Part shown: positions 6,556 to 14,134 of the stretch, piece by piece
Layout: each line of letters opens with the position of its first letter
Position numbering within the stretch: position 1 is the stretch's first letter
Origin: an uncultured Desulfofustis sp.
GTDB taxonomy: Bacteria > Desulfobacterota > Desulfobulbia > Desulfobulbales > Desulfocapsaceae
NCBI GenBank assembly: GCA_905479735.1
Contig: CAJQNS010000022.1
Location: 1 to 38,309 of the forward strand
Length of the DNA: 38,309 nt
Reading direction: 5' to 3'
The notes under the pieces: generated by a model
Databases searched by the model: none
The model's input: only the letters and a program-made list of their open reading frames with translations
What the model was told of the DNA's origin: nothing
Made by a program: the position numbers and the translations under genes

Positions 6556-7332
6556 TTAACGATAGTCTGAGAGCCAGCCAAGACCGGCCTCGGTGCCGGC
6601 TGCCGGAATATACTCACAGCCGATCCAGCCATCATAGCCCGAACCATCGATAGCCTTGAACAGGTTGGCGAAGTTGATCTCGCCGCTGCCGGGTTCATGG
6701 CGCCCCGGATTGTCGGCCAGTTGAATATGCCCGATACTCTCTTTTAACCCATTGATCGTCCCTATCAATTCACCTTCCATGCGCTGCATGTGATAGATAT
6801 CGTACTGAAACTTGATATTGGGTCGATCCACTTCAGTGATAAGATCGACCGATTCTTTCGAACCGACCAGATGAAATCCGGGTATATCACGGCTGTTCAG
6901 CGCCTCCACCAGCAGGGTGATGCCCTGTTTGGCGAATTCGTCGGCGGCAAAGCGCAGATTCTCCACCAGGGTCATTCGGACCTTATCCGGGTCGGCATCT
7001 TGCGGTGTCAGTCCCACCAGACAATTGACCTTAGGGCACTTGAGCGCGCCAGCATAAGCAAGTCCCCGGCCGACATTCTCCTGGAATTCCTGCCCTCTTC
7101 CGGGAATGCAGGCAAGACCCCGGACCCCCTCGGCCCATTTGTCCACGGGCAGATTGAACAATACCTGCTGCTGGTTGTTCTGCTGCAGTAACTCCTGCAG
7201 CTGCTCGGCCGGCCAGTCGTAAGGGAACATATACTCGACAGCCGTAAAATCATTGCCGGCCGCCTTGGCGAAGCGGTCGAGAAAGTCGACCTCGGTAAAA
7301 AGCATGGAAAGATTTGCGCTGAATTTTGGCAT
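6556..7332 (-). CDS. hyi: Hydroxypyruvate isomerase
   Basis: Interconverts hydroxypyruvate and tartronate semialdehyde. ATG 7332 is chosen (AAAGGATG ribosome site eight bases before) rather than the upstream in-frame ATG at 7368, giving 258 aa, the usual length. The TIM-barrel xylose-isomerase-like fold starts MPKFSANLSMLFTEVDFLDR, a Hyi hallmark. Predicted metal and catalytic residues are Glu143 (LVEALNSRD), Asp178 (QYDIYHMQ), His202 and His212 (GHIQLADNPGRHEPG), and Glu240 (GWIGCEYIPA). First gene of a hyi-garR operon, divergent from the GntR regulator. Operator-like half-sites occupy its 5' leader. Confidence 0.92.
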   Translation of the reverse strand: MPKFSANLSMLFTEVDFLDRFAKAAGNDFTAVEYMFPYDWPAEQLQELLQQNNQQQVLFNLPVDKWAEGVRGLACIPGRGQEFQENVGRGLAYAGALKCPKVNCLVGLTPQDADPDKVRMTLVENLRFAADEFAKQGITLLVEALNSRDIPGFHLVGSKESVDLITEVDRPNIKFQYDIYHMQRMEGELIGTINGLKESIGHIQLADNPGRHEPGSGEINFANLFKAIDGSGYDGWIGCEYIPAAGTEAGLGWLSDYR

Positions 7333-7346
7333 GGTGACATCCTTTT

Positions 7347-7379
7347 TGGTTGGTGCAACCACTCTCAAAAAGTGGTTGC
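7347..7379. promoter_or_regulatory. Candidate GntR-family operator in the hyi leader
   Basis: TGGTTG-GTG-CAACCA (7347-7361) is a perfect interrupted palindrome of the TGGT-n-ACCA kind bound by FadR/FCD-subfamily GntR proteins. A third half-site, AGTGGTTGC (7371-7379), pairs with GCAACCACT (7355-7363) as a second inverted repeat. The cluster starts 15 bases upstream of the hyi start codon, a fitting place for repression by the divergent regulator. Confidence 0.55.
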
Positions 7380-7416
7380 CTTGTTATTAAAATGGACACG
7401 AGCGATGATGCCGATG

Positions 7417-7445
7417 AAAATCAGAACATCTGATGTTCTGATTTT
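7417..7445. promoter_or_regulatory. 29-bp near-perfect palindrome in the hyi/gntR intergenic region
   Basis: Arms of 14 bases (AAAATCAGAACATC and GATGTTCTGATTTT) meet at a single T. It lies midway between the divergent genes. It could be an operator for a dimeric regulator, or a hairpin with a T-run on the plus strand. The operator reading is preferred because no plus-strand gene ends upstream. Confidence 0.5.
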
Positions 7446-7589
7446 TTTATTGCGCTTCTTCACATTAGTCAATAAAAAAGATAGAGAAGGTTGCTCGATT
7501 CTACAGAGCGAGGCGACCACAAAAACTGAAATTATTTAGATAATCAATTAATTTCAAAAACATACCACTAACCAGCCAATCATTTACCC

Positions 7590-8306
7590 ATGTCCGAACA
7601 TAGTTTCGTACCAGAGAGAAAGCGCTTGGCCGATCAGGTTGCCGACCACCTTATGGCGCTGATAGGGACCGGCCGATTGAAACCGGGTGACAAACTTCCA
7701 TCGGAGCCTGAACTGATGAAACAGTTCCAGGTTGGAAGGAGTTCGATCAGAGAGGCGATCGGTGCCCTTTCGCTGGTGGGACTGGTAACGGTGAAACCCG
7801 GACAGGGAACCCACGTTGCCGGCTTTTCATCCGAAAATCAGTCCAAACCGATCGGACTTCTGGGTATCGGCAGGGAAAGGATCGACGAACTTGTCGAGGC
7901 CCGGGTCGAGCTCGAATGCGTTATCGTCCGCTTTGCCGCCGAACGGGCAACCTCTGAGGATCTTGAAGAAATCAAAAAAGTTCACCAGCGCATGAAAGAA
8001 GCACGCAACAGCGAGGAAAAACTGATCAAACTCGATCTGGCCTTTCATATGGCCGTGGCCCGTGCCTGCCGCAACAGCGTACTGGTCAGGTTCCTCACCG
8101 AGATGCGCCAGCCCATCAGACTCTGGATGGAGCAGAAGGCCCGATTTGACTGGGGATACGAAAAGGTCTACGAGCAGCATGACCTGATTTTACGGGCCAT
8201 AGAATCCGGTAACGGTTCCGAGGCGGAAGCGGCCCTCATCTCCCACCTCCGCTCAACCGGGGAGCGGCTGGTTGCTGCACTAATGGATGAAAAGGAAGAA
8301 TCATGA
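7590..8306 (+). CDS. GntR family transcriptional regulator, FCD (FadR/PdhR-like) subfamily
   Basis: A DNA-binding regulator of 238 aa. The N-terminal winged helix spans about residues 10-76: LADQVADHLMALIGTGRLKP, LPSEPELMKQFQVGRSSIRE, and the wing VKPGQGTHV. The FCD ligand domain follows with conserved metal-site residues: Asp in KLDLAFHMAVARACRN with its His, then His in YEQHDLIL and His in ALISHLRST. FCD regulators usually sense carboxylic acids, fitting control of the neighbouring hydroxy-acid genes. The gene is divergent from hyi-garR, and its ATGA overlap with the LarA-type gene shows translational coupling. There is no clear ribosome site, so the mRNA may have a weak or absent leader. 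Target sites are probably the TGGTTG/CAACCA repeats. Confidence 0.9.
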   Translation: MSEHSFVPERKRLADQVADHLMALIGTGRLKPGDKLPSEPELMKQFQVGRSSIREAIGALSLVGLVTVKPGQGTHVAGFSSENQSKPIGLLGIGRERIDELVEARVELECVIVRFAAERATSEDLEEIKKVHQRMKEARNSEEKLIKLDLAFHMAVARACRNSVLVRFLTEMRQPIRLWMEQKARFDWGYEKVYEQHDLILRAIESGNGSEAEAALISHLRSTGERLVAALMDEKEES

Positions 8307-9586
8307 ATACATCGTTATTATTCGGCAGACAGGAACTGCGCCTCGATCTGCCTGAAAACCTGCAGATCCACGAAATAAACAAGTACCCGATGCCGTTACT
8401 GGAAGACGTCGACGGCTCGATCAGGGGGGCCCTGCTCGAACCGATCGGCAGCCCCCCCCTGCCCCAACTGGCCAAAGGCAAAAAATCGGCCTGTATCCTG
8501 ATCTGTGACATTACCCGACCGGTTCCCAACGGTCTGCTGCTGCCGCCCCTGCTCGACACGCTGCTGGACCAGGGGATTGACAAAGAGGATATCCTCATAC
8601 TGGTGGCCACCGGCCTGCACCGGCCCAACGAGGGTGAAGAACTCAGAGAGCTGATCGGCAATGACGAGGTCTTCCGCTCGTTCAGGATCGAGAATCATTT
8701 TGCCAGGGACCGTGAGGCCCATATCGATCTGGGTATGACCTCCCAGGGCATACCCATCGGCATCGACCGCCGTTTCTACGACGCCGACTTGAGAATCGTC
8801 ACCGGGCTGGTGGAACCCCACTTCATGGCCGGCTACTCGGGCGGCCGCAAGGTGGTTGCACCGGGAGTGGCCTTCCAGGACACCATCCTGAAGTTTCACA
8901 CCTCCCATATTCTCGAGCATCCCAGGGCCGTAAGTTGTGTGATGGACGGCAACCCCCTGCACGAGGCCCAGATCGAGATCATCAGAAAGATCGGCGACAT
9001 TTTTGCTCTGAATGTGGCCATTGACGACAAACGTCGGCTGGGCAAAGTGACCTTTGGCGCCATTGAAGAGAGTCATCTGGCGGCCGTCGCATTCATGAAA
9101 AAATATGCTGAGGTCGATATAGCCCGCAAATTCAAAACCATTGTCACCTCGGCGGGCGGCTACCCGCTGGACAAAACCTACTATCAGACGGTCAAGGGCA
9201 TGGTCGGGCCGATGGACATTCTCGAACCGGGCGGCACCATCATCATTACCAGCGAGTGCTCCGAGGGTATGGGCAGTCCCGAATTCGCCGCTGCCCAGCA
9301 GATGCTCTGCAAACACGGTCAAAAAGAGTTTATGAATATCCTGGATGGCCGCAGTCAAGCACTGATCGATGAGTGGCAGACGGAAATGTTGCTCAAACCG
9401 CTGCGCCAGGGCAGTATCAAGCTTTTCACCGAAAAGCTCGGCGAACCCGAGTTGGCCCAAATCTTTGTCGATCACGTCACCGACCTCCAGCAGGCCATAC
9501 TAGACAGTGTGGCGGAACATGACGATCCCGAGATAGCCGTTATTCCCGAGGGCCCTTACGTGGTCCCACGCTATACCGGCTGTTGA
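8303..9586 (+). CDS. LarA-family nickel-dependent 2-hydroxyacid racemase/epimerase
   Basis: LarA enzymes use a nickel-pincer nucleotide cofactor to racemise or epimerise the alpha carbon of 2-hydroxy acids. The 427-aa protein keeps the key residues of Lactiplantibacillus LarA at nearly the same positions: His106 (ATGLHRP), His173 (GLVEPHFMAGYSGG), Lys183 (GRKVVAPGV) and His199 (FHTSHILEHP), plus CDITRP at 68-73. The C-terminal domain has SAGGYPLDKTYYQTVKG. Family members are known for lactate, malate, 2-hydroxyglutarate, phenyllactate and gluconate, so the substrate cannot be read from the fold. Coupling to a GntR/FCD gene and proximity to hyi, garR and a tartrate/D-malate dehydrogenase suggest a C4 hydroxydiacid or sugar acid. 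The cofactor genes larB, larC and larE are not in the window. Confidence 0.88.
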   Translation: MNTSLLFGRQELRLDLPENLQIHEINKYPMPLLEDVDGSIRGALLEPIGSPPLPQLAKGKKSACILICDITRPVPNGLLLPPLLDTLLDQGIDKEDILILVATGLHRPNEGEELRELIGNDEVFRSFRIENHFARDREAHIDLGMTSQGIPIGIDRRFYDADLRIVTGLVEPHFMAGYSGGRKVVAPGVAFQDTILKFHTSHILEHPRAVSCVMDGNPLHEAQIEIIRKIGDIFALNVAIDDKRRLGKVTFGAIEESHLAAVAFMKKYAEVDIARKFKTIVTSAGGYPLDKTYYQTVKGMVGPMDILEPGGTIIITSECSEGMGSPEFAAAQQMLCKHGQKEFMNILDGRSQALIDEWQTEMLLKPLRQGSIKLFTEKLGEPELAQIFVDHVTDLQQAILDSVAEHDDPEIAVIPEGPYVVPRYTGC

Positions 9587-9752
9587 GCAATTTGGCACAG
9601 GCCTGACCCAGAGCTGCGGTTATGGTTACAATTTCTCTTTTGTGGGCAGGTACGTAAAAGTGGACTCATGGTTCTGTACTTATTTGAAATCGTATCTATT
9701 ATAGAGTTTTCCACCCGGAATAAATAAACATTTCAAAAGAGAGGAGCCAGTT

Positions 9753-10235
9753 ATGAGCAATTTAGTTGTTATCGGTTTTGATGATGATACAAGTGCATTC
9801 GAAATGCGGGCAGAACTTGCCAAAATGCAGAAAGAGTACCTGATCGAGATGGAAGATGTGGTTGTGGTAACCAAGGATGAAAATGACAAGGTCAAACTGC
9901 ATCAGGCCGTCAACCTGACCGCCAGCGGTGCTGTTGGCGGCAGCTTTTGGGGTATGCTCATCGGCTTTCTGTTTCTCAACCCGCTGGCCGGGGCTGCGGT
10001 CGGAGCCGGTGCCGGCGCCTTGAGCGGCAAGTTGGCCGACATCGGTATCAATGATAAATTTATGAAAGACCTGGGTGAGTCCTTTAAACCCGGCACCTCT
10101 GCCCTCTGCGTGCTGGTTCGTAAAGCCACTCCGGACAAAGTGCTCGAGGGCTTGAAGCAATTCAAGGGGAAGGTGATCCAGACGTCTTTGACCAAAGACA
10201 AGGAAGACGAACTCCGCCAGGTACTGGAAGGATAA
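9753..10235 (+). CDS. DUF1269 domain membrane-associated protein
   Basis: A 160-aa protein with a GAGGAG ribosome site. It starts MSNLVVIGFDDDTSAFEMR, the hallmark of the DUF1269 family. A glycine/alanine-rich hydrophobic stretch at about residues 55-90 (GGSFWGMLIGFLFLNPLAG, then AAVGAGAGALSGKLADIGI) looks like a glycine-zipper-type membrane hairpin, and the C-terminal third has a ferredoxin-like pattern (SALCVLVRKATPDKVLEGLK). Family function is not established; members are often linked to stress or membrane conditions. It sits alone between the LarA-type gene and the convergent dehydrogenase, with its own spacing of 166 bp, so it is probably not part of the hydroxy-acid operon. Confidence 0.88.
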   Translation: MSNLVVIGFDDDTSAFEMRAELAKMQKEYLIEMEDVVVVTKDENDKVKLHQAVNLTASGAVGGSFWGMLIGFLFLNPLAGAAVGAGAGALSGKLADIGINDKFMKDLGESFKPGTSALCVLVRKATPDKVLEGLKQFKGKVIQTSLTKDKEDELRQVLEG

Positions 10236-10252
10236 CAACTCGATTTGTCATT

Positions 10253-10283
10253 GACGGCTCAGACCCCAAGGGGCTGAGCCGTC
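10253..10283. terminator. Hairpin between convergent genes
   Basis: GACGGCTCAG (10253-10262) pairs perfectly with CTGAGCCGTC (10274-10283), with an inner CCCC-AA-GGGG stem. It sits between the stops of two convergent genes and probably ends transcription from both sides, although neither strand has a long T-run. Confidence 0.65.
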
Positions 10284-10290
10284 TGAATTC

Positions 10291-11346
10291 CTAATCGAGA
10301 TTTTCAAGCACCCGGTCGGTGAACGAAGCTGTGGTTTCGGAACCACCCAGATCCGGTGTGAACATTTCCTTTTCGGTTACCCTCTCCACCGCCTCCAGCA
10401 GCGCCCTTCCCGCGTCCTTCTCTCCTAAAAAATCGAGCATCATCTGTACCGACCACAAGGTCGCTATCGGATTGGCCAGGCCCTGACCGGCGATGTCGGG
10501 AGCCGAGCCGTGCACCGGTTCAAACATTGAAGGAAAACTGCGATCGACGTTGAGGTTCGCCGACGGCGCAATACCAATTCCGCCGGCTATAGCCGGCCCC
10601 AAATCGCTGAGGATATCGCCGAACAGATTGGAGCCGACCACCACGTCGAACCAGTCCGGGTGCTGCACGAAATGGGCGCAGAGGATATCGATATGATACT
10701 GGTCGCGCCGCAGCTCAGGATAATCAGCGCCGACTGCAGCAAAACGCTCGTCCCAAAATGGCATGGTATAGCTTATGCCGTTGGACTTGGTGGCCGAGGT
10801 CAGATGTTTGGCCGGTCGCTGCAGGGCCAGTTCACAGGCGTATCTGATGATCCGGTCAACCCCGGTACGGGTAAAGATCGATTCCTGCACGACACATTCC
10901 CGTTCACTGTTTTCAAACAAACGCCCGCCGGTGTTCGAATATTCCCCCTCGGTATTTTCACGGACCACGAGGAAGTCGATATCTTCAGGGCCACGGTTTG
11001 CCAACGGAGAGGAAATTCCCTTAAGGAGTCGTACCGGCCGGAGATTGACATATTGATCAAAGCGCCGCCTGATCGGCAGCAGCAGCCCCCAGAGTGAGAC
11101 GTGATCGGCCACGGCCGGATCGCCCACCGCTCCAAGCAGGATGGCGTCGAAGGGGCTGAGCTGCTCAATGCCGTCCTTGGGCATCATCTCGCCATGCTCA
11201 AGATAGTAGCTGCAGGAAAAGGGAAATTCGGTGAAGGCAAGATCAAAGTCATAGCGCTTTGCTAAGGCTTCAAGCGCCTTTACTCCTTCGGGTATCACTT
11301 CCCTGCCGATCCCGTCTCCCGGGATCAAAGCTATATTATAAGCCAT
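10291..11346 (-). CDS. Tartrate dehydrogenase / D-malate dehydrogenase (decarboxylating) family
   Basis: NAD-dependent beta-decarboxylating dehydrogenase of the isocitrate/isopropylmalate family, 351 aa. SATKSNGISYTMPFWDERFA (residues 184-203) is the signature of the tartrate/D-malate subgroup (TtuC, DmlA) and separates it from LeuB. Catalytic residues appear as Tyr136 (ENTEGEYSN), Lys187, Asp220 (QYHIDIL) and Asp244/Asp248 (NLFGDILSDLG). The NAD-type GSAPDIAGQGLANPIAT is at about 280-296. Known reactions are tartrate to oxaloglycolate (which yields hydroxypyruvate on decarboxylation), meso-tartrate to glycerate, and D-malate to pyruvate. An AAAAGGAG ribosome site supports the start. It lies on the strand of hyi-garR, about 4 kb upstream of it. 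Tartrate versus D-malate as true substrate is undecided. Confidence 0.88.
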   Translation of the reverse strand: MAYNIALIPGDGIGREVIPEGVKALEALAKRYDFDLAFTEFPFSCSYYLEHGEMMPKDGIEQLSPFDAILLGAVGDPAVADHVSLWGLLLPIRRRFDQYVNLRPVRLLKGISSPLANRGPEDIDFLVVRENTEGEYSNTGGRLFENSERECVVQESIFTRTGVDRIIRYACELALQRPAKHLTSATKSNGISYTMPFWDERFAAVGADYPELRRDQYHIDILCAHFVQHPDWFDVVVGSNLFGDILSDLGPAIAGGIGIAPSANLNVDRSFPSMFEPVHGSAPDIAGQGLANPIATLWSVQMMLDFLGEKDAGRALLEAVERVTEKEMFTPDLGGSETTASFTDRVLENLD

Positions 11347-11433
11347 CGCTCAACTCCTTTTAAATTTATCTGGGATTCCTTACAACCATTGGAATCTAAT
11401 TCAAAATCAAACTTCTTCAAGGAAGCCTCGCGA

Positions 11434-12480
11434 TTAAAGGACTACAAGATTTACCAGAAATCCGGCTGTTACCGCCATCACCATTACCGAGGCAATAAAA
11501 GCGATCAACAATGGCGTTCTGAACATACCTTTGAGCATCGCCAATTCGGGTAGACTGGCACCGGCACCGCCAATGATAAGGGCAACGACAGCCCCGAGGC
11601 TCATTCCCTTGGCCACCAGACTGGCGGCTATCGGGACCATGGTGCTGACCCTCAGGTAGAGCGGAATGCCGACAACTGCCGAGACCGGAACCGCCAGCGG
11701 ATTATCGGCTCCTGCCAGCCGCACTACCAACTCGGCAGGGAGAAAACCATGGATGACAGAGCCTATAGCCACCCCGAGCACAACGAATGGCAGCAGGGAT
11801 CTAAACTGGCGCACCGCCTCGTTGAAGATGCGCCGCCATCTTCCGGGCTGCTCCTGGTAGACGGGAATAGAAAAGGCAGGAGCCTGATCAGAACCCGTCC
11901 CCGGCGCCTCAGCGCATGGTGCCGCCGGCTGCAGCTGGACCATGAACTGGGTGTTTGGGGATCCGGCACCAGCCGCAGCGACGGGCTGGGTCAACGGCGT
12001 ACCGACTGCAGGTTGGCCGCTGCCCCCCTGCAGCACATCCTTAATAATAAACCTGGAGAAACCGGCTTTCTCCAGAAGGAAACTTATGAAGATGGTCAGG
12101 CCGATGGCGACACCCGCATAGACCAATGTCACTTTCACGCCCAGCAGGGTAACGAAAAGAGGGATAATGATCGGGTTAACCAGCGGCGAAGTGAACAAAA
12201 AGGCCATGGTCGGCCCAAAGCCTGCCCCGGCCCGCAACAGGCCAATGGTTACCGGAATGGTCGAACAACTGCAGAACGGTGTCAGACCGCCGAGGATCGA
12301 GCCGATCAGATAGCCCCTGCCGTGCCGACCTGAGAGCCAGCGTTTTACTTTCTCCTGGGGAAGAAATTCGTTGATGACCCCGACCAGAAAGCTGATCCCG
12401 ATAAAGAGAATGGCAAGTTCCGCCATGGTCGTAATAAAAAAAACAAGAGTGTCCTTGAAATGCGGCAGCATTAGTTCCAT
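11434..12480 (-). CDS. ArsP/YraQ-type permease (DUF318 family)
   Basis: A 348-aa inner-membrane permease with about eight helices in two halves. The signature GGLTPFCSCSTIPVTIGLL (Cys70, Cys72) follows the second helix, and FTSPLVNPIIIPL and the C-terminal GIPLYLRVSTMVPIAASLV and GGAGASLPELAMLKGMF complete the family pattern. A 45-residue Pro/Ala/Gln-rich cytoplasmic loop (about 153-205) joins the halves, longer than usual. Members export metalloids, organoarsenicals (ArsP) or divalent metals. It starts one base after the stop of the ArsR-family regulator, so the two are co-transcribed. The vicinal thiol signature and ArsR partner support metal or metalloid efflux; the substrate is not determined. 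Confidence 0.87.
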   Translation of the reverse strand: MELMLPHFKDTLVFFITTMAELAILFIGISFLVGVINEFLPQEKVKRWLSGRHGRGYLIGSILGGLTPFCSCSTIPVTIGLLRAGAGFGPTMAFLFTSPLVNPIIIPLFVTLLGVKVTLVYAGVAIGLTIFISFLLEKAGFSRFIIKDVLQGGSGQPAVGTPLTQPVAAAGAGSPNTQFMVQLQPAAPCAEAPGTGSDQAPAFSIPVYQEQPGRWRRIFNEAVRQFRSLLPFVVLGVAIGSVIHGFLPAELVVRLAGADNPLAVPVSAVVGIPLYLRVSTMVPIAASLVAKGMSLGAVVALIIGGAGASLPELAMLKGMFRTPLLIAFIASVMVMAVTAGFLVNLVVL

Positions 12481-12481
12481 G

Positions 12482-12823
12482 TCAGCAATAATCCTTTATT
12501 TCCAAGGGTTGGTCTGAACCGTCTGCAGGTGGATCGTGCTGCAGTGAGCAGCATTCAGACAGCAGGTATTCACCAAGTTCTCGAATCGCCGTCATCTGCG
12601 GCTCACAATGCAGTATCCTGCTCTGTCTCCGCTGTTTGACCAGTCCCACCCGGACCAGGCGCTGGAGGTGGTGAGTCAGGGTCGATCCGGGAATTCCCAG
12701 ACTGCTTTGAATTTTCCCCACCGGCAAGCCCTGTTTGCCTGCTTTTACCAATAGTCTGAAAATCGACAATCGGGTAGTGTTTCCCAGCTCGGCGCAGCGT
12801 CCGGCGGCATCTTCAAGATCCAT
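12482..12823 (-). CDS. ArsR/SmtB family metal(loid)-responsive repressor
   Basis: A 113-aa winged-helix repressor with an excellent GGAGG ribosome site. The fold is clear: LGNTTRLSIFRLLVKAGKQG (residues 13-32), recognition region SLGIPGSTLTHHLQRLVRVG (42-61), and wing VKQRRQSRILHCEP. The C-terminal ECCSLQHD, with vicinal Cys-Cys and a His, plus HCEP, is a plausible inducer-binding site unlike the classical ELCVCDL of plasmid ArsR. It precedes the permease by one base and a strong inverted repeat lies 69 bp upstream, so it probably represses its own operon. Confidence 0.9.
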   Translation of the reverse strand: MDLEDAAGRCAELGNTTRLSIFRLLVKAGKQGLPVGKIQSSLGIPGSTLTHHLQRLVRVGLVKQRRQSRILHCEPQMTAIRELGEYLLSECCSLQHDPPADGSDQPLEIKDYC

Positions 12824-13199
12824 CGAAGACCTCCGTGATCATTGGTTTCTTTGTGAATGGTACTCTAACGTTTAGGAAAACGGCTGTCAACCATATTTCT
12901 AGTATTATAGAAATATAATTTTGCCCGCTCACCGGCGGTGGTTTTCTGTGGATTATTGAGTTTCTGGGGTTGAGACCAGACCCGGGCTAGATCCCCCCCC
13001 AAAGACTCCCGGCCAAAAACAAATTTTCAGATGCAAGTTTTAATGCTCCAATCACTTATACATGCTACTATATCGGCGCTTACCGTGAGGTAATAGTCCC
13101 GGCAGAGCTGCTCTCATAACAATTTATGCGATCGAAGATATTTCACTGTCGAACCAAGAAGGTCGAGAATATTTTAAACCCAAATATGGTGGAGGGAAT
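12824..13199. other. Divergent intergenic region of arsR-permease and the aldolase
   Basis: It contains the ArsR operator candidate (12893-12916), an AT-rich core, a C-tract near 12990, and the leader of the aldolase gene. A short hairpin TTACC-GTGA-GGTAA lies at about 13080-13093. No gene is seen. Confidence 0.4.
12893..12916. promoter_or_regulatory. Candidate ArsR operator
   Basis: Perfect 9-base arms ATATTTCTA and TAGAAATAT are separated by six bases (GTATTA). The AT-rich interrupted dyad is of the type bound by ArsR/SmtB dimers. It lies 70 bp upstream of the ArsR gene start. Confidence 0.6.
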
Positions 13200-14072
13200 A
13201 TGACGATAGTAAACGCCAAGGAAATGCTTTTGAAGGCCACCGCTGAAAAATACGCAGTCGGTGCCTTCAACGTCTCCAACTTCATTCAGATGAAAGCGAT
13301 AGTGCAGGCAGCGATAGAGAAGAATTCTCCCGTTATCATTCAGACTTCTGTAACTCCTTCTAAATTTCGTCAACCAGATGTAGTTGCGGCCGTGTTTAAA
13401 ACGCTGGCAGCCGAGGCACCGGTGCCGGTATGTCTCCATGTCGATCACTGCAACGAGGTGGATTATTGTAAGACCTGCGCCGACGTGGGCTACACCAATG
13501 TGATGATTGACGCCTCCCACCACGAATTTGCTGAAAACATCCGCCAGACCAGAATAGTCAGCGATTATTGTCATACCCGCGGCATCTCGGTTGAAGGTGA
13601 ACTCGGCACCGTGTCCGGAGTTGAAGACCAGGTGGTGGTGGCCGAGGACGAAGCCCAGCTGTGTGACCCCGATCTGGCCGTGGAATTTGTTGAAAAAACG
13701 CAGATAGACCTGCTTGCCCCTGCAATAGGTACCGCCCATGGCGTTTACAAGACAAAAGCACCCAAACTTGATTTCGATCGGCTGGCGACGATTGCCCAGA
13801 AAATTAACGGCAGCGGCCCGACAACACCGTTGGTGATCCATGGCGGAACAGGGCTGGCGGACGATACAGTGAAGAAACTGGTGTCGCTGGGCGGATCGAA
13901 GTTCAACGTCTCAACCGAGTTGAAGCATTGCCTTCTCGACACGACTTATGAGTATCTTTCCGTTAACCGGAACGTCTATGATCCAGGTAAACTCGACCTG
14001 GCTGTGCTCGAGGCCATTGCCGGTGTCATAAAGAAATGGATGGACCTGCTGGGCTGTACCGGCAAGGCCTAA
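13200..14072 (+). CDS. Class II (zinc) fructose-bisphosphate/ketose-bisphosphate aldolase family
   Basis: A 290-aa TIM-barrel aldolase, the class IIB length of GatY/KbaY/FbaA. Zinc ligands are visible: His83 in HVDHC (80-84), His180 in GTAHGVY, His214 in VIHGGTG. Asp82 is the general base, and VEGELGTVSGVED (131-143) is the conserved barrel strand. NVSTELK at 236-242 is the phosphate-binding block. GGAGGG precedes the ATG. The common HxDHG is HVDHC here, and the GGG seen after ELG in many fructose-bisphosphate aldolases is changed to VSG. The exact sugar phosphate is therefore uncertain: fructose-1,6-bisphosphate or tagatose/other ketose phosphates. An alpha/beta hydrolase follows 62 bp downstream. 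Confidence 0.87.
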   Translation: MTIVNAKEMLLKATAEKYAVGAFNVSNFIQMKAIVQAAIEKNSPVIIQTSVTPSKFRQPDVVAAVFKTLAAEAPVPVCLHVDHCNEVDYCKTCADVGYTNVMIDASHHEFAENIRQTRIVSDYCHTRGISVEGELGTVSGVEDQVVVAEDEAQLCDPDLAVEFVEKTQIDLLAPAIGTAHGVYKTKAPKLDFDRLATIAQKINGSGPTTPLVIHGGTGLADDTVKKLVSLGGSKFNVSTELKHCLLDTTYEYLSVNRNVYDPGKLDLAVLEAIAGVIKKWMDLLGCTGKA

Positions 14073-14134
14073 GAACAGCAGAGCAGATTCAGCGGCCCAC
14101 AAAAACGATTACAGACAAGGAGACCCACTCTTTA

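Noticed and set aside
8396-9475. 359-codon open frame on the minus strand opposite the LarA-type gene
   Set aside because: It is an antisense shadow of a GC-rich gene. The plus-strand frame carries all LarA motifs, and the antisense product has no recognisable family.
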